Assembly (NCBI GenBank): GCA_009773185.1 | Contig: WPIF01000027.1 | Span: forward strand, 1 to 34,494 | Length of the DNA stretch: 34,494 bases | Source of the DNA: Nitrospirota bacterium | GTDB lineage: Bacteria; Nitrospirota; Thermodesulfovibrionia; Thermodesulfovibrionales; UBA1546 | Direction of reading: 5' to 3' | Part shown: piece by piece, positions 16,177 to 23,364 of the stretch | Numbering within the stretch: the first letter of the stretch is position 1 | Layout of the letters: every line of letters starts with the position of its first letter | Position numbers and translations under genes: made by a program | The notes under the pieces: generated by a model | The model's input: only the letters and a program-made list of their open reading frames with translations | Told to the model about the DNA's origin: nothing | Database searches by the model: none

Positions 16177-16677
16177 CTATTTCTGTAAAGGATAGTTCTT
16201 TGTCTCAGCTCCCTTTAAAGCTTCCTTCATGAATTTAACGCCTATAGAATTTTTGTCCCATGCGGCCATACCGAACTTCATTGTGAGCGCATTATATCCC
16301 ATTGCCCTTAATGAAACAATAGGGAGATTCTGTGTCTGCCCTGTAACGCATATGATAATTATCTTCTTGTCCTTTGGAAGTTTCTTCAGGTTTTCCGGTT
16401 TCAGCATATCCTGAACAGGCATATGAATCGCTCCGGGGATATGTCCTGCCTTGAACATATTGGGATCCGGCCTTGCATCAACAACCAGAAAATCAGTCTT
16501 TTTAGCGTTAATCATTGCCAGGACATCATCAGCGCTGACCTGCCAGAATTTTTCTGCAGTTGCCTTTGAAAGTGTCCCGTTAAGCTTTACCGCCATATCG
16601 TCTGCTGCATAAACAGCAGATACTGCCAGTATCACAGAGAGAACCAATGCAAAAAGAATCACTTGAAACCTTTTCAT
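16177..16677 (-). CDS. Exported single-domain rhodanese-like protein
   Basis: A 166-residue protein with a Sec signal peptide (hydrophobic residues 5-20, cleavage after AVYAAD). One rhodanese domain follows. VVDARPD marks the first conserved aspartate-arginine, and GHIPGAIHMP follows it. The active-site loop is C110-V-T-G-Q-T, with the persulfide-forming cysteine intact. It would move sulfane sulfur in the periplasm. AGGAGGG precedes the ATG. It lies downstream of a DsrE-like gene and a 56-residue gene on the same strand, consistent with a small sulfur-handling unit next to the yeeE-tusA operon. Confidence 0.9.
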   Translation of the reverse strand: MKRFQVILFALVLSVILAVSAVYAADDMAVKLNGTLSKATAEKFWQVSADDVLAMINAKKTDFLVVDARPDPNMFKAGHIPGAIHMPVQDMLKPENLKKLPKDKKIIIICVTGQTQNLPIVSLRAMGYNALTMKFGMAAWDKNSIGVKFMKEALKGAETKNYPLQK

Positions 16678-16745
16678 TAAAATACCCTCCTCTTGTTAAG
16701 TCTGAATTTTTCCATTCCGAATCCTAAGCGTTAAAACACCTCCCT

Positions 16746-16916
16746 TTACCAGGATATAACTCTGTCATGCGAAAAAATATCATCTACAATGCTTTCATAC
16801 GATGCTGCTTTTTTAGAAAGGTCAACAACCTTTACCTGATTGTCTTTTGACTGAACACTTATTACCTGGTCTGATAATTTTGTCGGCCCGTCATTAAGTA
16901 TATGTACAATCTTCAT
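16746..16916 (-). CDS. 56-residue protein downstream of dsrE-like gene
   Basis: A short gene with an AGGAGGAAC ribosome binding site just before ATG 16916 and a TAA at 16748-16746. The protein starts MKIVHILNDGPTKLSDQVIS, continues with KVVDLSKK and ends HDRVISW. It has no cysteine. The alternating N-terminal strand and the VISW end recall DsrH/TusB small subunits, but the similarity is weak and I cannot assign it. It sits 88 bp after the DsrE-like gene and 68 bp before the rhodanese gene, all on the minus strand, so it is probably part of the same sulfur-related unit. Confidence 0.75.
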   Translation of the reverse strand: MKIVHILNDGPTKLSDQVISVQSKDNQVKVVDLSKKAASYESIVDDIFSHDRVISW

Positions 16917-16935
16917 CCTGTTCCTCCTCTTTTTC

Positions 16936-16990
16936 TGTCACCCTGAATTTATTTCAGGGTCTAAGATGCTGAAACAAGTTCAGCATGACA
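16936..16990. repeat. Double-hairpin intergenic repeat
   Basis: Bounded by TGTCA/TGACA ends, this element has two hairpins: ACCCTGAA/TTCAGGGT (16940-16960) and ATGCTGAA/TTCAGCAT (16966-16986). This layout is common to a dispersed palindromic repeat seen in many bacterial genomes. It separates the DsrE-like gene from the 56-residue gene and could affect mRNA processing there. Confidence 0.7.
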
Positions 16991-17004
16991 ACTAACTTCT
17001 CTGT

Positions 17005-17307
17005 TTATAAAACTATTACCCTGTCAACTTCATGAACCATTGTTGCATTATTGAACTGGCTTCCGCATGTAATCTTCTGAGGAACACCTGCTTTGTTAAT
17101 CCCCATGTGTGTTGCATTATGGTCACAAAAGCTCATAGATACCCCCTGCATATTGCATAAATCCGTGAAAGAAGGTTTCTCGAGCAGCTTTTCCCCGTCA
17201 GACATGGTAAATATAACCACCTCATGCCCTTTTGAAACAGCCGCTTTTGTAATGCCAATTACATGTTCCAGATGCTTATCGCTATTTACATGTATGCCAA
17301 GCTTCAT
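17005..17307 (-). CDS. DsrE/DsrF-like family protein
   Basis: A 100-residue protein of the DsrE-like fold (small alpha/beta sulfur-transfer proteins). It begins MKLGIHVNSDKHLEHVIGIT, then HEVVIFTMSDGEKLL, and ends VDRVIVL as in the family. Cysteines at about positions 51, 61 and 81 (LCNMQGV, SFCDHN, KITCGSQF) are candidate persulfide carriers; the last lies in a conserved G-rich turn. AGGAGGGG precedes the ATG. A candidate promoter at 17340-17368 would start a transcript through this gene, the 56-residue gene and the exported rhodanese. The exact sulfur partner is unknown. Confidence 0.85.
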   Translation of the reverse strand: MKLGIHVNSDKHLEHVIGITKAAVSKGHEVVIFTMSDGEKLLEKPSFTDLCNMQGVSMSFCDHNATHMGINKAGVPQKITCGSQFNNATMVHEVDRVIVL

Positions 17308-17339
17308 AAATCCCCTCCTAATTAGAATTTCAGGCTTAT

Positions 17340-17368
17340 TTTTTAACTGAAATCAAGGAAAAAGTCAA
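17340..17368 (-). promoter_or_regulatory. Candidate promoter for the dsrE-like unit
   Basis: On the minus strand, TTGACT (17368-17363) and TAAAAA (17345-17340) are 17 bp apart, lying between the heptosyltransferase stop and the DsrE-like start. The -35 is good and the -10 moderate. Confidence 0.4.
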
Positions 17369-17412
17369 TAACCTTTTTTAGGCATGTCAAGCCAAAATAG
17401 AAATGTCCTGTT

Positions 17413-18486
17413 TCAGGCAAGCTCTTGACAGATGATTTCAGCCACTTCCTTAACACTTACGGCATCCATGCAGCGCACATCCTTACAGGTCTTTTTGTAG
17501 CATGGCGAGCATTTAAGTTCTTTTCTGATTATTACATGCCCTTTGCCATAAGGCCCTGTTCTTAAAGGATTCGTAGGGCCGAATATCGCAAAGACAGGCA
17601 CGCCAAGGGCTGCGGCTATATGCATGGGGCCTGAATCATTGCTTACAACAAACTTGGCCTTTCTCATTAAATCTACCAGCTCTTTAATGCTTGTCATGCC
17701 TGCAACAGACATGGCATTGCCTTTAGAGCCTGCTGCAACCCTGTTTGATATATCAATATCTGATTTTCCGCCGACAACAAGAGCCTTTACCGGCAATATT
17801 GACGCAAGCTCTCCGAATCTCTCAGAAGGCCATTTCTTGGTTCGCCATCTTGCACCGGGGACAATGACGGCGTATTCATCGCAAAATCCCCCCATCCCCC
17901 CTTTATCAAAGGGGGGCGAGGGGGGATTATATTCATTTAAAAAGTAATTTATTCCTTGTGAAGAGCTAAAAGACAATGGGAATGGGAATTTCACATCAGA
18001 GGCATCGCACCCAAGAAATTTTGCTATCTTCAGATACCTGTCTACCGCATGTATATCCTTACCGCCCTTAACCCTGTGCGTATAAAATATTCTGCTGCCT
18101 TCCCTTGCCTCATTAAACCCTATTCTGAGAGGAGCGCCGGTTGCTGCCGCCAGAACCCCGCTTCTCAGCAATCCCTGAAGGTCAACCACAATATCAAACT
18201 TCTCCTTCTTAAGCGACTTAAATAAATCCTTTAGTTCACTGACCGTCCCCTTCATATTTTTAATCTTTTTCCAGTTGTCTTTATTTATAATCCAGAGCTT
18301 ACTTATCATGGGGTGGCCTTCAAGAAGCCCTTCAAGCCCCCTGGCAACAACCCAGTGTATCTCTGATTTGGGGAATCTGTCTCTTATGGCGTTTAAAAAA
18401 GGCAGGCTGTGGACTATGTCGCCAAGGGAACTTGGTTTAATAATCAGGATTTTTTGTGGTACCTTCTTAAATATGAGTATTTCCAT
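17413..18486 (-). CDS. Glycosyltransferase family 9 (ADP-heptose:LPS heptosyltransferase-like)
   Basis: A 357-residue GT9 enzyme. N-terminal ILIIKPSSLGDIVHSLPFL carries the conserved GD-H pair used in donor and acceptor binding. VVDLQGLLRSG follows, then the second domain with IVPGARWRTKKWP and the donor-binding NDSGPMHIAAALGVPVFAIFGPT. A C-terminal cysteine group (CSPCYKKTCKDVRCM) is usual for heptosyltransferases. It should add heptose to lipopolysaccharide core in the cytoplasm, so the host is Gram-negative. A palindromic repeat inserts about 15 in-frame residues (PPSPPFDKGGMGGF) between the two domains, probably in a surface loop. It starts 26 bp after the 84-residue gene. Confidence 0.9.
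   Translation of the reverse strand: MEILIFKKVPQKILIIKPSSLGDIVHSLPFLNAIRDRFPKSEIHWVVARGLEGLLEGHPMISKLWIINKDNWKKIKNMKGTVSELKDLFKSLKKEKFDIVVDLQGLLRSGVLAAATGAPLRIGFNEAREGSRIFYTHRVKGGKDIHAVDRYLKIAKFLGCDASDVKFPFPLSFSSSQGINYFLNEYNPPSPPFDKGGMGGFCDEYAVIVPGARWRTKKWPSERFGELASILPVKALVVGGKSDIDISNRVAAGSKGNAMSVAGMTSIKELVDLMRKAKFVVSNDSGPMHIAAALGVPVFAIFGPTNPLRTGPYGKGHVIIRKELKCSPCYKKTCKDVRCMDAVSVKEVAEIICQELA
17885..17928. repeat. C-rich/G-rich palindromic element inserted in frame
   Basis: A near-palindrome with arms AATCCCCCC-ATCCCCCCTTT and AAAGGGGGGCG-AGGGGGGATT around a short TATC loop. Translated on the minus strand it gives the PPFDKGGMGGF-type peptide. From memory, such PPF-x-KGG peptides mark a widespread dispersed repeat that can sit inside genes. 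Confidence 0.8.
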
Positions 18487-18512
18487 GAAAACTCATATAT
18501 CTTACACCAGAA

Positions 18513-18767
18513 CTACTTCCGTTCGTCAAAATTCTTTATGAACTCTGCAACCTGCATACCCAGATAAACACACTTTATCCCGTCCATGCATTCATCCGCA
18601 TCCTTCTTCTCGATGTGCGTCTTAAGTTCGCGGTTGTCCTTTTTAAAGGTAAGCAGATAGGCATGTTTTGCCTTGTCAAAATCGAGCGAGACGGAAATGC
18701 CGTGCTTTGTAATCTCAGGATACATCTCCATTATCTTGTCCTTCAAAGCAACATTTGAGTAACCCAC
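18513..18767 (-). CDS. Conserved small protein of unknown function
   Basis: An 84-residue soluble protein. The start is GTG (18767) with a strong AAGGAGG five bases upstream. It is alternately charged and hydrophobic, reading HGISVSLDFDKAKHAYLLTFKKDNRELKTHI, and has two cysteines five residues apart in CMDGIKC. There is no signal peptide or membrane segment. The beta-strand-rich middle flanked by helices suggests a compact alpha/beta fold. It follows two ferritin-like genes by about 39 bp and precedes the heptosyltransferase by 26 bp. Position suggests a role with the diiron proteins, but I do not recognise it. Confidence 0.8.
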   Translation of the reverse strand: MGYSNVALKDKIMEMYPEITKHGISVSLDFDKAKHAYLLTFKKDNRELKTHIEKKDADECMDGIKCVYLGMQVAEFIKNFDERK

Positions 18768-18782
18768 AAGTTCCTCCTTTCT

Positions 18783-18796
18783 TAGCTGATAGCTGC
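18783..18796. repeat. Short 7-bp tandem repeat, two units
   Basis: TAGCTGA plus TAGCTGC lie in the 39-bp gap between the 84-residue gene and the ferritin-like gene. They share the unit of the longer array at 9940-9970. Confidence 0.6.
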
Positions 18797-18806
18797 CGGC
18801 TCAAAA

Positions 18807-19292
18807 TCATCCTTCAACAATGCTGTGCTCCTCCCACATGAACCAGCTTCCGGTATCCGACATGAAAAAATACGTATTTGCAAAAATATCATAGTGCTGT
18901 TCTTCCTCGCGGACAAGCCTTTTAAAAAGCTTTTTTTCCTTCTCTGTTTTTGCTCCTTTGGCTGCTTTCTTATAAAATTCTATCCCCTCCTTTTCCATCT
19001 GCATTGCGATCTTGAATGCCTCAAGCTCATCAGAGGTTGCCTTAACACGCTTCATCATCCTGCCCTTCATTGATTCAAAAACTGTCTTGATGTTTTCCAT
19101 TGGGCTGACATCCGTGAGCTTTATGTTAAGCCCCTTAAATATCTGAGAAAGCATTTTGAGGTGCCTTTTTTCATCCTCTGTTATTGTCAGAAACATCTTT
19201 TTGCCGACAGGATTTTTTGTTTTCCTGGCCGCATCCTGATAGAAACTTATCGCGTCCTTCTCCATCTTGACTGCTATCTCAATTGCATTCAT
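18807..19292 (-). CDS. Rubrerythrin/ferritin-like diiron protein
   Basis: A 161-residue four-helix protein. Two related helix pairs carry the diiron ligand pattern. Helix 1 has MEKDAISFYQDAA and helix 2 has EDEKRHLKML (ExxRH). Helix 3 has MEKEGIEFYKKAA and helix 4 has REEEQHYDIF (ExxQH). The Glu and His spacing matches rubrerythrin-type domains. No rubredoxin CxxC tail is present, so electrons must come from a partner. Such proteins reduce peroxide or store iron. It is in the nitroreductase operon, 38 bp after a second, divergent ferritin-like gene. Confidence 0.88.
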   Translation of the reverse strand: MNAIEIAVKMEKDAISFYQDAARKTKNPVGKKMFLTITEDEKRHLKMLSQIFKGLNIKLTDVSPMENIKTVFESMKGRMMKRVKATSDELEAFKIAMQMEKEGIEFYKKAAKGAKTEKEKKLFKRLVREEEQHYDIFANTYFFMSDTGSWFMWEEHSIVEG

Positions 19293-19330
19293 AGCTACCG
19301 CCTTTCAAAATATTTTTATACTTATACCTG

Positions 19331-19831
19331 TCAGCTAGTCTCGCCAAGTTTTATCCTCAGTTTTTTCAGATAATCAACATGCCTTGTCTCCTGCTCCATC
19401 ATCTCCTTAAATACAACCTTTGCATTTGTATCAACAGCGTTCCTTGAAAGCTTGCTGTAAAGCGCATAGGCCTTTCCTTCTATCTCAAGGGCGAGTATAA
19501 GCGCTCCCATGTCATCTATAAACTCATGTTTTTCGAGTTCCCTCTCAAGGTCTTTAACGGGGATCCCTGCCTCGGTAACAGGCGCATCAGTCTTTGCCGT
19601 GAATTTTTCGAAACCCATCATGTCCTTGTCTTCCTGTATGGATTGATAAAGGTATCCGATAAAGTCCATGTGCCTGTGCTCCCAGCCTGAAAGCTCCTTA
19701 AACATCTTCATGGCCTCAGGGTCTCTGGCCTTTGCGGCTGCATCGGCATAGAAATCCATTGTGCCCTTTTCCATCAGATACGCCTCGATAAGCGACTGCA
19801 CCAAATCTTCTTTTCCTGTTATCATTACCAT
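19331..19831 (-). CDS. Ferritin-like/rubrerythrin-family protein
   Basis: A 166-residue helical protein. Its four helices carry E and ExxH ligands: EAYLMEKGTMDFYADAA, ELSGWEHRHMDFIGYL, LALEIEGKAYALYSKL and MMEQETRHVDYLKKL. The two halves are separated by a loop around residues 70-100. Metal ligands appear complete for a diiron site. It sits 12 bp after the nitroreductase gene and just upstream of another ferritin-like gene, with which it shares layout but low identity. A peroxide-reducing or iron-handling role in the cytoplasm is likely. Which substrate it uses is unknown. Confidence 0.85.
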   Translation of the reverse strand: MVMITGKEDLVQSLIEAYLMEKGTMDFYADAAAKARDPEAMKMFKELSGWEHRHMDFIGYLYQSIQEDKDMMGFEKFTAKTDAPVTEAGIPVKDLERELEKHEFIDDMGALILALEIEGKAYALYSKLSRNAVDTNAKVVFKEMMEQETRHVDYLKKLRIKLGETS

Positions 19832-19843
19832 TATCTCCTTAAT

Positions 19844-20473
19844 TTAATATGATTCGAATTTTACGAATTCTTTTATTTCCCTCCTGAACGCCCTGGGCAA
19901 AAGAGTTACACCTGTCTTGAGATGACCGACTGCTATGAGCATCGGGATTATCTTGTCTGCAGGGATATTGAATTCTTTTTTAATGCAGCCCTCGTCAAAC
20001 CCGTCCATCGGGTGTGTCTCAAGGCCAATGCCCTTTGCCGCAATCATTATGTTCATGGCAAATAAAGCGGTATTTTTAATAGCAAAAAATTTTCTCTTCA
20101 AACTGTCAACCGTGCCATAAAGATTCTGTGTCATGCCTTTGTAAGTCTCCCGCATCTCGGCCTTCATGTATCCCAGTTTCTGCCAGCTGTCAAGCATCCT
20201 TTCAACATTTGCTTCCACAGCATCAGGGTCAGCTATCATTATTAATACGGCAGATGCCTCCTCCACCTTTGGCTGATTAAAGGCACACTGTCTTAAAACC
20301 TTCTTTCTTTCAGCGCTTTTTACCACAACAACCCGCCAGGGCTGGAGGTTAAAGGAAGATGGTGAGAGATTAGCTATCTCAAGCAACTCTCCAATCTTGT
20401 CATCGGCAAGCTCCTTCCCTGTTTCAAAGAAATTTATCGAACGCCTTTCCTTTATTGCCTGAATTACATCCAT
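19844..20473 (-). CDS. Nitroreductase-family flavoprotein
   Basis: A 209-residue FMN-dependent oxidoreductase of the nitroreductase fold. The N-terminus IKERRSINFFETGKELADDKI has the conserved RRS phosphate-binding segment. ANLSPSSFNLQPWRVVVV is the classical SPSxxNxQPW motif. Near the C-terminus, KIIPMLIAVGHLK is the family's final strand. It uses NAD(P)H to reduce nitro compounds, quinones or other substrates; the real one is not shown here. It is first in the run that includes two ferritin-like proteins, so it may provide reducing power to them. A TTGACA-type promoter lies just upstream. Confidence 0.92.
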   Translation of the reverse strand: MDVIQAIKERRSINFFETGKELADDKIGELLEIANLSPSSFNLQPWRVVVVKSAERKKVLRQCAFNQPKVEEASAVLIMIADPDAVEANVERMLDSWQKLGYMKAEMRETYKGMTQNLYGTVDSLKRKFFAIKNTALFAMNIMIAAKGIGLETHPMDGFDEGCIKKEFNIPADKIIPMLIAVGHLKTGVTLLPRAFRREIKEFVKFESY

Positions 20474-20531
20474 ATTTACCTCCCTTCAGCTTTGATATAT
20501 AAAGCATCTTCTGCTTCATCCCCTTGTATAA

Positions 20532-20559
20532 ATCCTATCACATCAGGAAATGATGTCAA
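20532..20559 (-). promoter_or_regulatory. Candidate sigma-70 promoter for the nitroreductase operon
   Basis: A perfect TTGACA (20559-20554, overlapping the upstream stop codon) and TAGGAT (20537-20532) are 16 bp apart on the minus strand. This predicts a leader of about 52 nt. The sequence resembles the promoters at 8390-8418 and 27821-27848. Confidence 0.55.
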
Positions 20560-22553
20560 GAACGATGCCTCAAAAAATCCTTAAGTTTATCCGGGCTCCT
20601 TATTGCCTCGCCGCATATATCCTTCAGGCACGGGATAACACGGCCGTTATCTTCTCCGTAAGCTATACCCGAATAAGGGACATATAATGAAAGGGCTGTT
20701 TCAGCCAACTCGCTTGCAGGCGTTGTCTCCAGGGTAAGCTTAATTGAATTAAAATATGCATCCGCCGCACAAAAATAATACCCTGCATGAATGCCTGTAT
20801 CTTCTGCATTTTTTAAAAAGACTTTTAATGCCTCCTCTGCATATTGATGATATGTCTCTTTTCCGGTGAGATAATACAGTTTAAGCAGTAAAAGAATGCC
20901 TGTAGAATTTGCCGAGGGATGAGGGATATCCTCTATAGCCTTAAGCCGTAGGCCCAAAACCTCTTTATCAGTGTCAAAAAAACCGCCTTCATCTTTGTCC
21001 CGAAATTTTTTTATACATAATTCCATAAGTCCATCTGCCCGGTCCAGATAGGATGAATCGGCTGTAACCTCATAGGCTGCAATCAGCGCGTCTATCAAAT
21101 ATACATAATCATCTAAAACTGCGCTTATGCCTTCTGAATGAAAAAGTTCATTGCCGATAAAATGGCTTTTCAGCAGCCTTTCAAGGCTCTTCAGGGAAAA
21201 ATCTTTGAGGTATTCCTCTTTCAATATCCTGTATGCCTTAAGATATGAAGCTATAAGCAAACCGTTTAAAGACATATATAATGTCGTATCAATAAAAGGC
21301 GTTTCTCTCTTATTTCTTTCCTTAAGTAATTTTTCTTTTCCGCGTTTAATTATTCCAATAACTCTCGTAACGTCGAGCCCCGCCTTATCAGCAACAACCT
21401 CAGCCTCCACGGCAATAAACAATACCTTCCTCGATTCATCGTGGTGCATAGCGCCGTTGCCATTAAACAGGTGCAGGGTCAGTACCCTGTATTCCTCTTC
21501 ATCCAGTACTCTTCTGAAATCCTCATCTGTCCATGTAAAATACCCGCCTTCATCTTCGGGTGTTACATCAGCGTCCTGGCTAGCGTAAAATCCGCCTCTA
21601 TAATCCGAAAGCACATTTTTGAGAAAATCAATTATGCCTTCAGCAACCTCCCTGAAATACTCATCTCCAAAAACAGAATACGCATAAATATAATTCCTTA
21701 AAAGCCATGCATTATCATCAGCCATTTTTTCAAAATGCGGGATTATCCATTGCGCATCAGTGGAATATCTGTGGAACCCGCCTCCAAGCTGGTCATAGAC
21801 TCCGCCTTTTGCCATTGACTCAAGAGTCTTTTTTATTGCATGGCCTATAGGCTCACTATTCGTAAAGAAGAATCTGTTTATTAAAAATTCCATAGCGCCA
21901 GGCATCGGGAATTTCGGGGCTGTGCCAAAGCCGCCGTTTTGTGGGTCAAATTCAGAAAGGATATTTTTTATCGCTTCGTTTATCAGTGATTCGTTTAACT
22001 CCTTTGACAATAATGGCTTGGGCCTGAGAAGATTTATAAGTTTCTCGCTGTATTCGTCTACGTCCTTTCTTTTTGAACCATAAAAATCAGCGACTGCCCT
22101 AAGCACTTTTTTAAACCCCGGCCTGCCATAACTGTCTATAGGGGGAAAGTATGTGCCTCCAAAAAAGGGCTTCTTGCCAGATGTTAAAAAAACGCTGAGA
22201 GGCCAACCGCTGCCGGAACCCATGGCCGCAACCGCCTGCTGATATCTTCTGTCAATATCAGGGCGTTCATCCCTGTCCAGTTTTATGCTTATAAAATTCT
22301 CATTGAGTATTCCTGTTACTTCTTCATCTTCAAAACATTCCTTTGCCATAACATGACACCAGTGGCACCATATGGCCCCGGAACTGAGGAATACAGGTTT
22401 ATCCTCCAGCCGCGCCCTGTCGAAGGCCTCTTCAGACCATGGATACCAGTCTATTTTCTGATAGGCAGCATGTTTAAGATAAGCGGATTTTTCTTCAGAA
22501 AGCCTGTTCATCTTTTTCCGGCCGGAAATATTGCCAGAGACTTTATACAACAC
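20556..22553 (-). CDS. DUF255 thioredoxin-fold protein (YyaL/SSP411 family)
   Basis: A large protein of 665 residues. The N-terminal thioredoxin-like domain carries CHWCHVM (C63, C66). A long (alpha/alpha)-barrel-like region follows, containing LFLTSGKKPFFGGTYFPP, GGFGTAPKFP, HFEKM and FYASQDADVTPEDEGGYFTW. This is the full YyaL/spermatogenesis-associated protein 20 layout, whose biochemical role is not settled. The GTG at 22553 has AGGAG upstream and overlaps the DsrC-like stop by 11 bp, suggesting coupling. The ATG at 22511 better matches where relatives begin (MNRLSEEKS) but has a weak ribosome binding site. It is the last gene of the long operon. Confidence 0.88.
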   Translation of the reverse strand: MLYKVSGNISGRKKMNRLSEEKSAYLKHAAYQKIDWYPWSEEAFDRARLEDKPVFLSSGAIWCHWCHVMAKECFEDEEVTGILNENFISIKLDRDERPDIDRRYQQAVAAMGSGSGWPLSVFLTSGKKPFFGGTYFPPIDSYGRPGFKKVLRAVADFYGSKRKDVDEYSEKLINLLRPKPLLSKELNESLINEAIKNILSEFDPQNGGFGTAPKFPMPGAMEFLINRFFFTNSEPIGHAIKKTLESMAKGGVYDQLGGGFHRYSTDAQWIIPHFEKMADDNAWLLRNYIYAYSVFGDEYFREVAEGIIDFLKNVLSDYRGGFYASQDADVTPEDEGGYFTWTDEDFRRVLDEEEYRVLTLHLFNGNGAMHHDESRKVLFIAVEAEVVADKAGLDVTRVIGIIKRGKEKLLKERNKRETPFIDTTLYMSLNGLLIASYLKAYRILKEEYLKDFSLKSLERLLKSHFIGNELFHSEGISAVLDDYVYLIDALIAAYEVTADSSYLDRADGLMELCIKKFRDKDEGGFFDTDKEVLGLRLKAIEDIPHPSANSTGILLLLKLYYLTGKETYHQYAEEALKVFLKNAEDTGIHAGYYFCAADAYFNSIKLTLETTPASELAETALSLYVPYSGIAYGEDNGRVIPCLKDICGEAIRSPDKLKDFLRHRS

Positions 22554-22887
22554 CCCCTTCTCCTCTTATGTCGGCTATCACATGCACGTCGGGCTTGGGC
22601 AGCCCTGCTATCTTCCATGCCTTCAGGGGGTCAATAAATTTTTCACTGAAGCAATCTTTCGACTGGTGAACGTTTCTGCAGACAGCCCTCAGGATGGGAA
22701 AGGCATTATAAGTCTTGTAATATTCTCTCATGAATCTTATTATGTCCATTCTGTCTTTTGTGAGCTCTTCAACGCCTTCCTTCTCGGCCAGGGCGCATGC
22801 CACATCCTCACTCCAGTCATCGAGATTTAAAAGATAGCCTTCGTCATCCAGCCTAATCTCCGCTCCTTTGCACTCGATTGTCTGCAT
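22543..22887 (-). CDS. DsrC/TusE-like protein lacking both C-terminal cysteines
   Basis: A 114-residue protein with the DsrC fold. DEGYLLNLDDWSEDVA near residue 15 and KIAGLPKP at 92-99 are diagnostic. In true DsrC the end reads AC-KIAGLPKP-TGCV, and two cysteines carry sulfur. Here W91 replaces the first cysteine and H102 replaces the second, and 11 extra residues (IADIRGEGGVV) follow. It cannot do normal DsrC or TusE chemistry. Four other cysteines (C6, C31, C70, C79) remain. Cysteine-less relatives have been described as the RspA type, with a proposed regulatory role. It sits in the long oxidative-stress operon and overlaps the DUF255 gene. Confidence 0.9.
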   Translation of the reverse strand: MQTIECKGAEIRLDDEGYLLNLDDWSEDVACALAEKEGVEELTKDRMDIIRFMREYYKTYNAFPILRAVCRNVHQSKDCFSEKFIDPLKAWKIAGLPKPDVHVIADIRGEGGVV

Positions 22888-22908
22888 TTTATACCTCCCT
22901 ATAATGAG

Positions 22909-23355
22909 TTAAAATGTAGAGGGATCTTCAGGTGGAAGTTCCCTTTCATCAAACGGCATAACTCCAAGCCGGGTCATTAAAGACTCGATTCCTTCGAGCA
23001 GCTTACTGTAATCATATTGCGGCATCTCTTCATATGATGCCTTTTCAACCAGTTTATCAAATGTCTGATAGTCAAAGTTGTTATCGAGTATCCCTGAACG
23101 GGTCAATACATTAAACACTGTTCTGTCGTCATTCAGATTTTCCCCTTCCCTGACTTGAAGGTTAACCCTGCGTTCATTTGCAGCAACATACCATTCCATT
23201 GCCGCGCTTAGCGCATCATAAAGTGTGATAATGCCGGCTGAAATCTTCCCCTGCTTCAGCCTTCTTTTCCCACCGCGTATATGAAGCTTTGCCCGCATTA
23301 AGGGGCCTGCCTCAGGTCCAAGGGCATCTGTATCCATTAATCCTGCATGCGGCAT
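22909..23355 (-). CDS. Protein of unknown function next to the DsrC-like gene
   Basis: A 148-residue soluble protein without signal peptide, membrane segment or cysteine. A basic N-terminal helix region (KLHIRGGKRRLKQGKIS) leads to a helical stretch, AGIITLYDALSAAMEWYVAANERR. A more acidic C-terminus ends MPFDERELPPEDP. The first half looks all-helical. I do not recognise the family. It lies 21 bp upstream of the DsrC-like gene and 9 bp downstream of a DUF305 gene, so it is translated from the same message. Partner of the DsrC-like protein is a reasonable guess only. Confidence 0.75.
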   Translation of the reverse strand: MPHAGLMDTDALGPEAGPLMRAKLHIRGGKRRLKQGKISAGIITLYDALSAAMEWYVAANERRVNLQVREGENLNDDRTVFNVLTRSGILDNNFDYQTFDKLVEKASYEEMPQYDYSKLLEGIESLMTRLGVMPFDERELPPEDPSTF

Positions 23356-23364
23356 AGTACAGCC

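Noticed and set aside
22511-22553. ATG 22511 as the only start of the DUF255 gene
   Set aside because: It fits the family length but lacks a good ribosome binding site; the coupled GTG at 22553 has AGGAG, so both are left open.
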